The translations under genes and the position numbers were made by a program. 64,000 bases of DNA from an uncultured Carboxylicivirga sp. (lineage in GTDB: Bacteria > Bacteroidota > Bacteroidia > Bacteroidales > Marinilabiliaceae): positions 5,304,501 to 5,368,500 of the forward strand of contig NZ_OY764327.1 in assembly GCF_963668385.1 (NCBI RefSeq), written 5' to 3'. How positions within the stretch are numbered: the stretch's first letter is position 1; each line of letters starts with the position of its first letter. Shown piece after piece: positions 1-10,800 of the stretch. The notes beneath the pieces are model-generated. The model saw only the letters and a program-made list of their open reading frames with translations, was not told the origin of the DNA and searched no databases.

Positions 1-1240
1 TACTGCGTAATTCATTTTTGGCAAGCGATGCTTTAAAACCAAACAATACATCCGACACTTCTTGTCCTGCACCTAATAACACACTCTCGAAATTAAGAGC
101 AGCTTCGCGCTGTTGCGACTTAGCAATCTCGAGATTACTTCTTAATTGTCGTTTATTAAATATAGGTTGAGTAATACCTCCTATAATATTAGCCGCAATA
201 TTTTCGGGGCTAAAGAAATTAGAAAAAGTAGTGGCTGAATAACCAATTGATCCGCTACTAATGGTAAACGAAGGGTACAAACTAGCCTGTGCAGCATTGG
301 TTAATTCGTAAGCCATCCGAAACGACAATTCAGCTTGTTTCACATCAGGTCGTTTCGATAAAAGTTGCGAAGGCACACCATATTCCAATTCGCCAGGTAC
401 TTCCTGATTATCAAGAGTACTTCGCTGTATGTCACCCGGCCTTCGGCCTAACAATACACACAAGGAATTTTCAATTTCTCGAATTTGTCTTTCCAATTCA
501 GGCACAGATAACTGAGTACTATACAATAGAGCTTTATTCTGTTCCACTGCTGCACCGTTTTGCATTCCGGCCTCTTTCATTGCCTCCATTGCCTCGGTAT
601 TCTGAATTAAAAGCTCAATGGTTTCCTTAGTTATTTTTAATTGTTCATCTAAAGCAATTAAACTGTAATAGTAACTTGCGATACCTGCCACCAGGTTGGT
701 TTGTACTAATCGGGCATACTCCTGACTATTTAAATAAGAAGCCAACTGCGCTTTTTTACGACTATTCAGCTTACCCCAAATATCTATTTCCCAAGATGTT
801 GTTAATCCTAAAGTAATGTTGTTTCTACCTTCGTATCCTAACACATCTCTTCCTCTATCACCAGAACTAATCCTAGCATGATCAACCTGACCAGCTACTC
901 CTAATGTAGGATATAAAGCGGCCTTAGCCATTTTCAGATTCGACTGGGCCTGATTAATTCTTTCGGCAGCAACTTTCAGATCAAGGTTATTATTCAAACC
1001 TTCCTGTATCAAACTCTTTAACTGATCGTCGGTAAAATACTCACTCCAATTCAAACTAGCGATAGAACTTGTATCTTCCGAAGCTTCATCGGTGCGGTAC
1101 AAACCGGAGGTATCAGTATTTAATTCCCCCAGGTTTTTACCGCTTTTACAACCGGTGTGTGCCAGACTAACCCAAACTAAAAAGCCTGGCAACACCACGT
1201 ATTTGTATATTTTGTTTCGCATTCTGTTATTCTTTTTCAT
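1..1240 (-). CDS. Outer-membrane efflux channel (TolC/OprM/NodT family), 3' end missing
   Basis: Outer-membrane channel of a tripartite RND pump; the frame is open from the ATG at 1238-1240 to the left window edge, so only about 413 N-terminal residues are present. The start overlaps the end of the pump gene by 14 bases, which indicates translational coupling; a second in-frame ATG six codons on is possible. The N-terminus has a hydrophobic signal segment followed by Cys31, so it is probably a lipoprotein, as in OprM/CusC, although the residues before the Cys are a poor lipobox. Reading near the edge gives VSDVLFGFKASLAKNELRS, typical of the coiled-coil hairpin of outer-membrane efflux proteins. 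It is the last visible gene of the adaptor-pump-channel operon. Confidence 0.9.
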   Translation of the reverse strand, partial: MKKNNRMRNKIYKYVVLPGFLVWVSLAHTGCKSGKNLGELNTDTSGLYRTDEASEDTSSIASLNWSEYFTDDQLKSLIQEGLNNNLDLKVAAERINQAQSNLKMAKAALYPTLGVAGQVDHARISSGDRGRDVLGYEGRNNITLGLTTSWEIDIWGKLNSRKKAQLASYLNSQEYARLVQTNLVAGIASYYYSLIALDEQLKITKETIELLIQNTEAMEAMKEAGMQNGAAVEQNKALLYSTQLSVPELERQIREIENSLCVLLGRRPGDIQRSTLDNQEVPGELEYGVPSQLLSKRPDVKQAELSFRMAYELTNAAQASLYPSFTISSGSIGYSATTFSNFFSPENIAANIIGGITQPIFNKRQLRSNLEIAKSQQREAALNFESVLLGAGQEVSDVLFGFKASLAKNELRS

Positions 1241-4200
1241 GATTGTCGGTACTTAGGTCAGCTACAAATGCTTTTTTACTCACCTTTTCCTGCAAACTTT
1301 GGAATAATATAAACAGGGTTGGAATAACAATAATTCCAATAAGTGTTCCGATTAACATACCCCCAATTGCACTAATACCAATTGATTTATTACCAATAGC
1401 ACCAGCTCCTTTTGCCACAGCCAATGGAAGTAATCCAAAGATAAACGCAAACGAAGTCATTAAAATAGGACGTAAACGAGCTACAGCACCACTCACGGCA
1501 GCTTTCACAATATCCATTCCTTGTTTACGCCGCTGAAGAGCATACTCCACAATCAGAATGGCATTTTTGGCCAGCAGTCCTATAAGCATAATGAGCGATA
1601 TCTGAACATAGATGTTATTTACAATACCACTACCGTTCATCATAGATAGGAAGATGAAGATAAATACACCCGCCAAACCTACAGGAAGTGAGAAGATAAC
1701 AGCCAATGGCAACAAATAACTTTCGTACAAGGCCGATAGCAACAGATATACAAACACCAAACACAACAAGAAGATAATAGCTGTTTGACTACTACTATTC
1801 ACTTCCTCGCGTGTCATACCCGAAAAGTCATATCCATAACCGGTTGGCAATTCAGTTTCACGAATGGCATTCAATACATCCCCCGAACTATATCCTTCCA
1901 TATAGTTAGGTATGATGGTTACATCCATACTGGTAAATAAGTTAAATCGGGTAAGAGCTTGTGGACCGGTAACATCATTTATCTTAATAAACTCGGTTAT
2001 TGGAGCCATTTCACCACTTCCGGTTTTAACCATTAGATGATTTAAATCTTCCAGTTTGGTTCTATATTCAGGATGCGCCTGAACCATAACCCTAAATTGC
2101 TTACCATACAAGTTGAAGTTAGAAATATACATACTACCTACATAGGATTGCATGGTTGTCATCACATCACCCAAAGTAATACCTGCATCTTTAATTTTAG
2201 CAACATTAGCTTCAATCTCCTTTTGAGGGAATCGAGGATCAAAGGTTGTCATCGCCATCATTACTTCAGGACGGGCACGTAGTTTACCTAAAAACTCGTT
2301 TGTTACATTAAAGAACGTATTAACATCTCCCCCTGTACGATCCTGCATTTTTAATTCAACTCCACTACTTAATCCAAACCCTTGCAAAGTTGGTGTACCA
2401 AAGAAAAGGAAAGAAGCATTGTTAATACTATCAGTTCGCTGTTTCAATATAGCAGCCACATCAGCGGTAGTAATATCACGTTCGTTCCATGGATCCATTT
2501 TGATAATAAGCGATCCGTATGAACTTCCCATTCCACTTAAAAAGCTTACCCCTGTTAAACTGGTTACAGTATGCACGTGTGGTATCTCATCAGCTATTCG
2601 GGCAACTTCATTAACTACACTTTCGGTACGTTCTAATGACGATCCTGGAGCAAGAGTTACCATACCCATTACACCTCCACTATCCTCTTGTGGCACAAAA
2701 CCGCTAGGTATCATTCCAATCAGAAAATAAAAAATCCCTCCGAAAACAGCAACCAAAGCAACAGTAATCCAACGGTTGCGTTTGCGTCCCATAAAGTTTA
2801 ATGTCTTACCATACTTTTCGGTAACCGCATTAAACCCTGCATTGAAATAATAGTAAAACCTTTGAATAAGGTTACTATCTTTTAATTCGGGAACATGATG
2901 CGCTTTTAGAAAGATGGCACAAAGTGCAGGACTTAATGTTAATGCATTTACCGCTGAAATTACAATTGAGATTGCAAGCGTTAAACCAAATTGTTTAAAG
3001 AAAACGCCACTTGTTCCTCCAATAAAACTTACCGGAATAAACACCGCCGACATTACTAAGGTAATAGATACAATAGCAGGTGCAATCTCGCTCAAGGCCT
3101 TAATAGTAGCTTTACGAGCATCTTTCTCACCAGCATCCATATGCGCATGAACGGCTTCTACTACCACAATAGCATCATCCACCACAATACCAATGGCCAG
3201 AACCAGGGCAAAAAGAGTTAAAAGGTTAATTGAAAATCCGAAGACTAACAAGAAGAAGAAAGTTCCGATAATGGCCACCGGCACTGCAATGGCTGGTATA
3301 AGGGTTGCTCTGAAATTCTGTAGAAATAAAAACACCACAAAAAACACCAGAACAAAAGCTTCTAATAATGTATGTAATACTTTTTCGATAGATGCATTCA
3401 AAAACTGACTGACATCCATTTGAAAGGTATATTTTATTCCAGAAGGAAAATACTGCTCAGCATCTTCCATTACAGCTTTCACATCATTAATCACATCCTG
3501 AGCATTGGATCCAGCCGTTTGACTAATACCAATTAACACAGCCGGCATACCATCATTTAAGGTATTAACACTATATGATAATGATCCCAATTCAACATCC
3601 GATACATCTTTTAATTTTAACACTTGTGCATCGGTTGAACGAATGATGATGTTTTCAAATTCTTCAGCTGATTTTAATCGGCCGGTATACCTTAGTGCAT
3701 ATTGAAATGTTTGATCGCTATTGGCTCCCAATTCACCTGGTGCAGCCTCAATATTCTGATCTTGCAAAGCAGCAATAACCTCACCCGGAGATATTTTATA
3801 GGCAGCCATTTTACCAGGGTTCAACCAAACACGCATCGAGTAATCACGAGCACCAAAAACACTTGCTTCTCCTACCCCTGTAACCCTTTTAATTTGCGGT
3901 ATAATATTAATATTGGCATAGTTTTGTATAAACTCGCCGTCATAATCATCACTTTCAGAAGAGATAGCCAGGAACAAAATTCGGCTACTTTGTTGCTTTT
4001 GTACTGTTACCCCCACTTGAGTCACCTCCGAAGGAAGTAGACTTGTTGCCTGAGAAACGCGGTTTTGCACGTTAACCGTTGCAATATCAGCATCCACTCC
4101 TTGCTTAAAGAATACGTTAATTCGGGCAGAACCACCATTAGACGCGGTAGAAGTCATGTAAGTCATTCCTTCTACTCCATTGATAGATTCTTCCAAAGGA

Positions 4201-4388
4201 ATAATAACACTATTTAATACAGCATCAGCATTGGCACCATTATAAGTGGTTTGAACCGAAACTGTAGGTGGCGCAATGTCGGGATATTGCTCTACAGGCA
4301 AGGTATATATACCAATTACCCCCAACACCACAAAAAGTATGGATATGACCGTTGATAGAACCGGTCGTTCTATAAATGTCTTTAACAT
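1227..4388 (-). CDS. RND multidrug efflux pump, AcrB/MexB (HAE1) family inner-membrane transporter
   Basis: Proton-driven inner-membrane antiporter that moves hydrophobic or amphiphilic compounds through the adaptor and channel encoded beside it. It is 1053 residues, the normal length of AcrB-type pumps. The N-terminus (MLKTFIERPVLSTVI) is the classic HAE1 first helix. The proton-relay pair Asp404-Asp405 lies in TM4 and the partner Lys941 in TM10 (GLLAKNAILIVEYA); these match D407/D408/K940 of AcrB. Two large periplasmic loops follow TM1 and TM7. The gene starts 15 bases after the adaptor stop and overlaps the channel gene, so the three form one operon. The substrate cannot be read from the sequence. 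Confidence 0.97.
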   Translation of the reverse strand: MLKTFIERPVLSTVISILFVVLGVIGIYTLPVEQYPDIAPPTVSVQTTYNGANADAVLNSVIIPLEESINGVEGMTYMTSTASNGGSARINVFFKQGVDADIATVNVQNRVSQATSLLPSEVTQVGVTVQKQQSSRILFLAISSESDDYDGEFIQNYANINIIPQIKRVTGVGEASVFGARDYSMRVWLNPGKMAAYKISPGEVIAALQDQNIEAAPGELGANSDQTFQYALRYTGRLKSAEEFENIIIRSTDAQVLKLKDVSDVELGSLSYSVNTLNDGMPAVLIGISQTAGSNAQDVINDVKAVMEDAEQYFPSGIKYTFQMDVSQFLNASIEKVLHTLLEAFVLVFFVVFLFLQNFRATLIPAIAVPVAIIGTFFFLLVFGFSINLLTLFALVLAIGIVVDDAIVVVEAVHAHMDAGEKDARKATIKALSEIAPAIVSITLVMSAVFIPVSFIGGTSGVFFKQFGLTLAISIVISAVNALTLSPALCAIFLKAHHVPELKDSNLIQRFYYYFNAGFNAVTEKYGKTLNFMGRKRNRWITVALVAVFGGIFYFLIGMIPSGFVPQEDSGGVMGMVTLAPGSSLERTESVVNEVARIADEIPHVHTVTSLTGVSFLSGMGSSYGSLIIKMDPWNERDITTADVAAILKQRTDSINNASFLFFGTPTLQGFGLSSGVELKMQDRTGGDVNTFFNVTNEFLGKLRARPEVMMAMTTFDPRFPQKEIEANVAKIKDAGITLGDVMTTMQSYVGSMYISNFNLYGKQFRVMVQAHPEYRTKLEDLNHLMVKTGSGEMAPITEFIKINDVTGPQALTRFNLFTSMDVTIIPNYMEGYSSGDVLNAIRETELPTGYGYDFSGMTREEVNSSSQTAIIFLLCLVFVYLLLSALYESYLLPLAVIFSLPVGLAGVFIFIFLSMMNGSGIVNNIYVQISLIMLIGLLAKNAILIVEYALQRRKQGMDIVKAAVSGAVARLRPILMTSFAFIFGLLPLAVAKGAGAIGNKSIGISAIGGMLIGTLIGIIVIPTLFILFQSLQEKVSKKAFVADLSTDNHEKE

Positions 4389-4403
4389 TATTTGCGATTT
4401 AGG

Positions 4404-5468
4404 TTATTGAATCTGAATTTCCATTCCGTCTTTAAGTGTACTAACACCATCTGTTACAATCTGGTCGCCATTTTTCAAACCATCAAAAACAGCATAGTTT
4501 TTACCGTCGGGAGTAGATTTTACAGATATTACTTTTTGCTTTACTTTTCCATTCTCATATTTAAACACAAGAATTTTATCCTGCTGACTAAAAGTAGCTT
4601 TCTGCGGAATGAGAAAAGTATTTTTTACCGTACGTGGAATAATAATCTGACCACTTGTACCACTTCTCAATAAGCCGTTTGGATTATCAAATACAGCTCT
4701 GAAATTAACCGATCCTGTATTAGGATCAACCACTCCTGAAATTGTTTCAATACGTCCTTCATGCTCATATTCACTACCATCGGCTAATAAAAGCTTAACA
4801 GAAGGCATGTTTTTAATTTTTTCTGCCTGTGTATTTCCTTCCCAGCTTCTCATATATTGAAGCAATTCTTTTTCGTTCATCGAGAAGTAAGCTACCACAT
4901 GCTGCGTATTAGCCACTGAGGTTAAAATACTCGAACTATTCACAAGACTACCTAATCGAAAAGGCAATGTACCAACGATACCGTCAACAGGGCTCTTTAC
5001 TTTGGTCCAGCTTAAAGTAGCTTTTGCACTTTCGTATGCTGCCTCAGCCGAGCTAAACGCATTTTCGTAGGTTTGTAGTAAAACATTACTAATTATACCT
5101 TTTTCAGCAAGAGGACGCATACGTTCAACATCTAATTTAGCGGTATTGTAATTAGCCTCAGCTGTTTCGATATTTTGCTCCGATACAGGCGAGTTAATTT
5201 CAAACAACACTTGTCCTTTTTTTACTATTGAGCCTTCATCTACATAAACGGCTTCAATAAAACCATCAATTCGAGGTTTAATTTCAATATCAATCTCTCC
5301 TTGCAATACGGTAGGAAAAACTGTATGCAACTCCACATTCTTGATGCTAACACTTTGCACCGGATACGTTTTTGCACTAGATTGATTCATTCTTTGAGTC
5401 GGTTTCTGCGTACATGAAACCATAATGAAAAACCCCAATACTCCTAGAGCTATCGTTTTCATTTTCAT
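4404..5468 (-). CDS. RND efflux periplasmic adaptor (membrane fusion protein), lipoprotein
   Basis: Periplasmic adaptor joining the RND pump to the outer-membrane channel. It is 354 residues with a lipoprotein signal ending in MVSC (Cys19). A biotinyl-lipoyl-like half-motif (around residues 55-90, VDEGSIVKKGQVLFEI) is followed by a helical hairpin (about 95-150), the second lipoyl half (KSPVDGIVGTLPFRLGSLV) and beta-barrel and membrane-proximal domains to the C-terminus, as in AcrA/MexA. It is the first gene of the efflux operon. The short upstream region carries palindromes matching the one in front of the MarR gene, so repression by that protein is likely. Confidence 0.95.
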   Translation of the reverse strand: MKMKTIALGVLGFFIMVSCTQKPTQRMNQSSAKTYPVQSVSIKNVELHTVFPTVLQGEIDIEIKPRIDGFIEAVYVDEGSIVKKGQVLFEINSPVSEQNIETAEANYNTAKLDVERMRPLAEKGIISNVLLQTYENAFSSAEAAYESAKATLSWTKVKSPVDGIVGTLPFRLGSLVNSSSILTSVANTQHVVAYFSMNEKELLQYMRSWEGNTQAEKIKNMPSVKLLLADGSEYEHEGRIETISGVVDPNTGSVNFRAVFDNPNGLLRSGTSGQIIIPRTVKNTFLIPQKATFSQQDKILVFKYENGKVKQKVISVKSTPDGKNYAVFDGLKNGDQIVTDGVSTLKDGMEIQIQ

Positions 5469-5502
5469 GTTAATTATCTATTTATTATTTACAAATAAAC
5501 AT

Positions 5503-5536
5503 ATAGTTGCACATGTTGATAGTTTAACTTATCAAC
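5503..5536. promoter_or_regulatory. Probable MarR operator in front of the efflux operon
   Basis: A perfect inverted repeat GTTGATA-8 nt-TATCAAC (5515-5536) sits 35-70 bases upstream of the adaptor start. It overlaps a second motif, ATAGTTGCACATGTTGATAG (5503-5522), whose left half ATAGTTG is identical to the half-site of the palindrome in the MarR promoter. A shared half-site in the two promoters of one divergent-function pair is good evidence for one repressor; binding itself is inferred. Confidence 0.6.
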
Positions 5537-5560
5537 TTTTACAATAAAAAAATATTATAT

Positions 5561-5995
5561 CTAAAGTTCCTGAGACTTATTTTTAATGTGAGAAATAACT
5601 TTATAGAAAGAATGAATTTCTTCTTCGTTCAACCCCTCCATTAACTCTTCAGATAGTTTTTGTTCCTCCTTACCGAAATCATTTGTCAAATCCACCCCTT
5701 TACCAGTAAGATTAATAATATTTCTTCTTCGGTCATTGGGATCAGTAGTTCTAACAATTAAGCCATCTTTTTCTAATACATCAATAATTCTCAATACTAA
5801 AGACTTGTCTTTTTTCATAATCTCAGCAATATCTTGCTGAACTAGACATTTTTGCTGCTTATATCTAATAATAATCAATACAATTAGCTGATCAAAAGAA
5901 TAATGGTAACCTAACTGATTCATACGTTCAGTCATTAACCGAGGAAAAATTCCACGGATACTTCCAAATATCATCCCTAATGGTTGAACTTCCAT
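5561..5995 (-). CDS. MarR-family transcriptional regulator, probable efflux repressor
   Basis: Winged-helix DNA-binding protein of 144 residues, the standard MarR length. The recognition region KQQKCLVQQDIAEIMKKDKS and the wing segment with RTTDPNDRRRNIINLT (about residues 84-98, the family's D-x-R-R beta-hairpin) are clear. Helices at both ends would form the dimer interface. It lies immediately upstream of, and in the same direction as, the RND operon, 92 bases before the adaptor. Its own promoter holds a perfect palindrome, and the adaptor promoter has related half-sites, so it probably represses both itself and the pump, and is released by a pump substrate. The ligand is unknown. Confidence 0.93.
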   Translation of the reverse strand: MEVQPLGMIFGSIRGIFPRLMTERMNQLGYHYSFDQLIVLIIIRYKQQKCLVQQDIAEIMKKDKSLVLRIIDVLEKDGLIVRTTDPNDRRRNIINLTGKGVDLTNDFGKEEQKLSEELMEGLNEEEIHSFYKVISHIKNKSQEL

Positions 5996-6036
5996 TTCTG
6001 ATTGAATTTTATTAGACTATGCAAAGTACATTACAA

Positions 6037-6057
6037 TAGTTGACATTTGCAACTATC
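6037..6057. promoter_or_regulatory. Probable MarR autoregulatory operator
   Basis: Perfect inverted repeat ATAGTTG-7 nt-CAACTAT located 42-62 bases upstream of the MarR start. On the minus strand a -7-like TACTTTG (6023-6029) lies between the palindrome and the gene, so a bound dimer would cover the -33 region. The half-site recurs upstream of the efflux adaptor. Confidence 0.65.
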
Positions 6058-6281
6058 TACTTTGTCATTTAGTTAATTTTAACAAATAAATAACAGGAAT
6101 TGGTACACTTTATCACGTAATGGCATACAAACTACCAGATGTAAAAATAGATTATGCTGAAGGAAGAGATAGTGCAGTAATTTAATTTGGTATTACAGAG
6201 GCTTTTTAGCAAAATACCATTACATACCCCCAAGAGCAAAGATACAATCGTTACTCTTGGAGATATGTTGTTCTTTTAGAA
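6058..6281. other. Intergenic region, no supported gene
   Basis: Between the MarR operator and the mannanase gene there is one 21-codon plus-strand frame (6119-6184) with no recognisable product. There is also an inverted repeat CCAAGAG/CTCTTGG (about 6230-6261), which could be a weak transcription end for the mannanase gene. Nothing else was recognised. Confidence 0.3.
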
Positions 6282-7580
6282 CTATAAAGCATTAACTGAC
6301 TTAGATACCTTTTTAATAATATTAATAGTTGTAGTATCGGTATCATAAACACCATACCAACCTTGTAATTCATGAGGAGGATCGCCTATAAACGGATCGC
6401 CTACTTGCCAGTACTCTCCGGGACGTGGCGGACGGCCCGAACCAGTATAACTCCAAAAATTAACACCTCGAACCACATCTCCTTGGCTTATTGATTGATC
6501 TACCTTATTTAAAAGAAACTGATAGAATCTGTCACGACAATCTGTTGTTGCACTAACTTCAAACGAAGCTCCATCTCTTGCTATACCAAACTCTTCCAAC
6601 ACCAAAGGTTTATTTAATTCTTTTGCTGCCTCCACGTGAGCATTCCAGTATGCGTTTGTTTTATCAATAGCTTGCTGATAAACACTATCGGGTTGCCCAG
6701 GAGTATACCACCCCCAATTTTGAGCCCATATGTGCATAGTTATATAGTCAACCTCTTCAACCTTATTATCTTCCAACACATTAATTCCATCCCAAGGACC
6801 GGTTGCATTACCTTCACTCCCTATTGATACCAAGTGATTAACATCTAATTTTTTAATTAAACGCGCAGTTTTTTCTATCCATTGCTGATAAACAGCAACC
6901 TGATCATATCCACGTGGCTCGTTAGACAATTGCCAGGCCATGATAGTTGGATCCTCAGCATAGTTGATACCACTAACTGTATTTTTTCTAGAGATGATAA
7001 ACTCAATATACTGATTCATCATTTCCTGAGCTTTAGTGTTGGTATAAAACTGTTTTGAGTAGTCTACAAATTCAGTCCAACTATGCTCATCTTCCTGTGG
7101 ATAAGGAATTTTACCAGCTCCTGCCCATTTAAGATACTGAGGGAAACCTCCACTCCATGTCCAAAAATTACCCAATACCATAACAGCCTTCATATCTCTC
7201 TTTGACATTTCATTCAAAAAGAAATCCAAACCTTCTAATACCTCTTCATCATATATTCCTGGAGCTATCTGAATAGCAGGATGAATACAATATCGACCAA
7301 GAGAATCGGCTTCGCTTGCTGCTAATACCCTCAAATTTTTAATTCCCATAGCTTGTAGCTGATCTAATTCCTTAATCAATCGTTGTCTATCTCCTGTTGT
7401 AGGAGCCCCCAGATTCATTCCTTGCCAATAATTAGCTCCAACATATTGATAAGGTTTACCATTTAATACAAAAGCCTTATTATTAACTTTTACAAAATGA
7501 TCTCCAGAATCCTCCTTTTTATTACAACTCACCATCGCAAGCATAAAGACAATGGCTAATAATAATGACGATTTAATCAT
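6282..7580 (-). CDS. Secreted GH5 endo-beta-1,4-mannanase-like lipoprotein
   Basis: Predicted to cleave beta-1,4-mannan chains at the cell surface. It is 432 residues with a lipoprotein signal ending in AMVSC (Cys19). The TIM barrel carries the two GH5 acids: the acid/base Glu221 in LSNEPRG and the nucleophile Glu330 in VLEEFG. The start of the domain (YQYVGANYWQGMNLG) and the long aromatic-rich loops (FWTWSGGFPQYLKW; HIWAQNWGWYTPG) are characteristic of subfamily GH5_7 mannanases. It stands alone and is divergent from the propeller histidine kinase, sharing its 240-bp promoter region, so that kinase may control it. Mannan specificity is inferred from the subfamily; another beta-mannose-containing substrate is possible. 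Confidence 0.88.
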   Translation of the reverse strand: MIKSSLLLAIVFMLAMVSCNKKEDSGDHFVKVNNKAFVLNGKPYQYVGANYWQGMNLGAPTTGDRQRLIKELDQLQAMGIKNLRVLAASEADSLGRYCIHPAIQIAPGIYDEEVLEGLDFFLNEMSKRDMKAVMVLGNFWTWSGGFPQYLKWAGAGKIPYPQEDEHSWTEFVDYSKQFYTNTKAQEMMNQYIEFIISRKNTVSGINYAEDPTIMAWQLSNEPRGYDQVAVYQQWIEKTARLIKKLDVNHLVSIGSEGNATGPWDGINVLEDNKVEEVDYITMHIWAQNWGWYTPGQPDSVYQQAIDKTNAYWNAHVEAAKELNKPLVLEEFGIARDGASFEVSATTDCRDRFYQFLLNKVDQSISQGDVVRGVNFWSYTGSGRPPRPGEYWQVGDPFIGDPPHELQGWYGVYDTDTTTINIIKKVSKSVNAL

Positions 7581-7820
7581 ATTTTATCTTTTTGAATTCA
7601 TACAAAAGTGTAAATTTTACTCTTAACTTATTAATACAATTTTATCGTTTCAATATATTATTTGTGAGCAATACCATTTATACCATAAGAGAATAAAACA
7701 CATCACTTTGATACTAAAATCACTCTAATATTAAAACAAAAGAATTAATATCTAAAATTATAAATTTATAAACATTTAATGTATTTTTAACCATCCAATA
7801 ATCCCAATGTTGTGCCTTTA

Positions 7821-10800
7821 ATGAAAACTAAATACATAATCACCGTACTATTTTCATGCCTTTTTGTCCAATTACAAATTGCACAGAAAACAGTAAAATT
7901 CAAACAGTTATCAAGCACCCAGGGTTTACCTGGGGTTAGCATTCAATGCCTACATCAAGATAAAAACGGGCTTATGTGGATTGGCATAGAGGCCTCTGGA
8001 TTATGCCGTTACGACGGCAACTCCTATACTCTTTTTAAATCTTCTGACAAAGATAACCACCACCTTTCAAACAATTTTGTAACCTCTATCAGTAGCGATA
8101 ACCATGGTCACTTATGGGTAGGAACCCTGGACGGATTAAACAAAGTAAATACTGACACTTATGAGATTAAAAACTTCTATCAAACAAACAATAATTCACT
8201 AATAAACAACAGTATAACAACATTACTTTGCGACAATTACGGCTATATTTGGATTGGTACCTCCAGAGGTTTAAGCATTTTAAATCCTGAAACAAACACA
8301 TTTTATAACCTTCATGAGTTAAGTACGAGTAACAACAAGACACAAACCACAAACATACTTAGCATTTACGAAACCTCCAATCATGATATCTACATTGGAA
8401 CCAACCAATCAGGCTTTTTTATATTTTCATCAGAAGAAGTACGGAATTTTCATCAGCAAATAAGCAATAATAAATATCAATCGGAAATACATTTACCCAA
8501 ACCAACCATTCATTATCCAGCTCAAACCAATACCAATTCGGCTATAGATTTACATGAGATATGGAGCTTTTGCGAGTACAATAATTCTACCATATTAATT
8601 GGAACTGAAGAGGGACTTTTAACCTATAACCCTTACAATAAACAATTTGATAAAGTTAATTTTGGAAATAAAGAGTATAGTCTATTAAACAATTCTACTT
8701 TTGTATGTTTATATGTTGATGAAAATAAACTACTATGGGCCGGAACAAATAGCGATGGAGCATTAACTCATGATCTTGAAACCGGGGAAACACAATATTT
8801 TTCAACGGCATACAACCCTTACTCTCCCATTCAAAGCAATTCAATCAGAGATTTAAACGTTGATCATTCAGGATTAATATGGATAGCAACAAAATTTGAA
8901 GGTGCCTATATATATGATCGACGACAAGAAGAGTTTTCACATATTGTTGACAATAGTAACAAAGGGCTAAGCGACCGATTTATTATGTGCTTTCTTGAAG
9001 ATGAACAGGAAAGTGATTTGTGGATTGGAACGAAAAATGGGGGACTCAATAAATATAACCTAGTTGATGAAACATTTATCAATTATAGTTTTAAAGGTAA
9101 ACTTCGTTCAAACAGAATACAATATATACTTAATGCAGATAAGGATCATCTTTGGGTACAAACTCAAAATGGGCTCGAATTCTTTAATAAAAACACAGGC
9201 ACATCAATATTTTACCCCAATCCCAATCATGTAGTTTTATCTCTTTTACAAGACAAAGACAATATATGGATTGGCAGTAATAATGGCATTAGCTGTTTTA
9301 ATACAAAACTTAGAGAATATATAACAATTACTTCTAAACACCAATTTCTATTCAACAACTCTAAATTTCCTGTTATTCAACTTATTAAAGCTAAAGATGA
9401 TTCATTTTGGATTGGCTCTTCAAACGATGGTTTGTACAGATATTATTATCAAAACGACAGCCTCATTCATTACCTCCATTCCAATTCCGACCCTACATCC
9501 ATTAGTGGAAATATGATTAGAGGAATGTATATCGATTCAAATGGTATTTTGTGGATTGGCACCAAAGGAGCCGGATTGAATCGATATGATGAAAACACCA
9601 ATTCATTTACTCAAATTAATACAGAAGAAGATATATCATCACGCACCATTTATAACATTAAAGAAGATAACAATCATAATTTATGGATGACAACCCATAA
9701 TGGGATTCTTAAATATGACAAACATCGAAATACAACCACTCAATTTAATATGGATTATGGCTTGCAAGGAAAAGTATTTGAGTTAAACGCTTCTTGTAAA
9801 CTATCCAACGGAAAAATAGTTGCCGGGGGTCAAAATGGATTTAACATTTTCGATCCTGATAAAGTATCTCGAAAACACTACAAAGCCCCTCTTGTTATTA
9901 GCAAAATTAAGACTTTTGATAAAATTATAAGACAAAACATAGTTGAAGAAACATACTTACCTCTCGACCAAGAAAGTAATTATATAACATTTGAATTTGC
10001 CTTGCTGGACTACAGTCGGCCTGCCCAAAACGAATATGCTTATAAACTGGTACCCTTTGATAAAGACTGGATTTATTGCAACAATCGCAACTATGCATCC
10101 TATACAAATCTTCCGAGTGGAAAATATACATTTATGCTAAAAGGTTCAAACTCCGATGGAGTATGGAACAACAAAGGCTTAGCTGTTGAATTATTAATAC
10201 CAGCATCATTAATAGAAAAAACATGGTTTCAAATTCTATTAATAATATTGCTTTTAACTATTGCTACATTATATATCCTGCTGCGAAACAAGAAAATTAA
10301 AGATCGAGAAATTCAATTAAAAACATTAGTTAAAGAACGAACTTTAGCTCTTCAGCAAGCTAACGAAACACTCACAACCAAAAGTGATCAGATAGAATAT
10401 CAAAACAAAGAACTTCGCGAACACAGACAGAATCTGGAAAAACTTATTATAGAAAGAACAGCAGACTTACAAAAGGCTAAAGAGAAAGCAGAGGAAAGCG
10501 ACAAGTTAAAATCTGCCTTTTTGGCCAATATGAGCCACGAAATAAGAACTCCCCTTAATGCTATATTGGGCTTTTCATCTTTAATAGCATCTTCGCACTA
10601 TTCTAAGCAGGAGCTTGACGATATGAATACAATTATTCAAACTAACGGCAATGCTTTATTACAATTAATAAACGACATCATCGACATATCAATGATAGAA
10701 GCCAATCAGCTAGAAATAAAGAATAAAAAATTTAAACTCACTCCTTTTTTAAATAACCTACAACAGAGTTTTAAAGCTCATTTACAATTTGCTCAAAAAA

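Noticed and set aside
6119-6184. 21-codon plus-strand frame, possibly a gene remnant
   Set aside because: Too short, no recognisable product, and no promoter box or conserved continuation in other frames.
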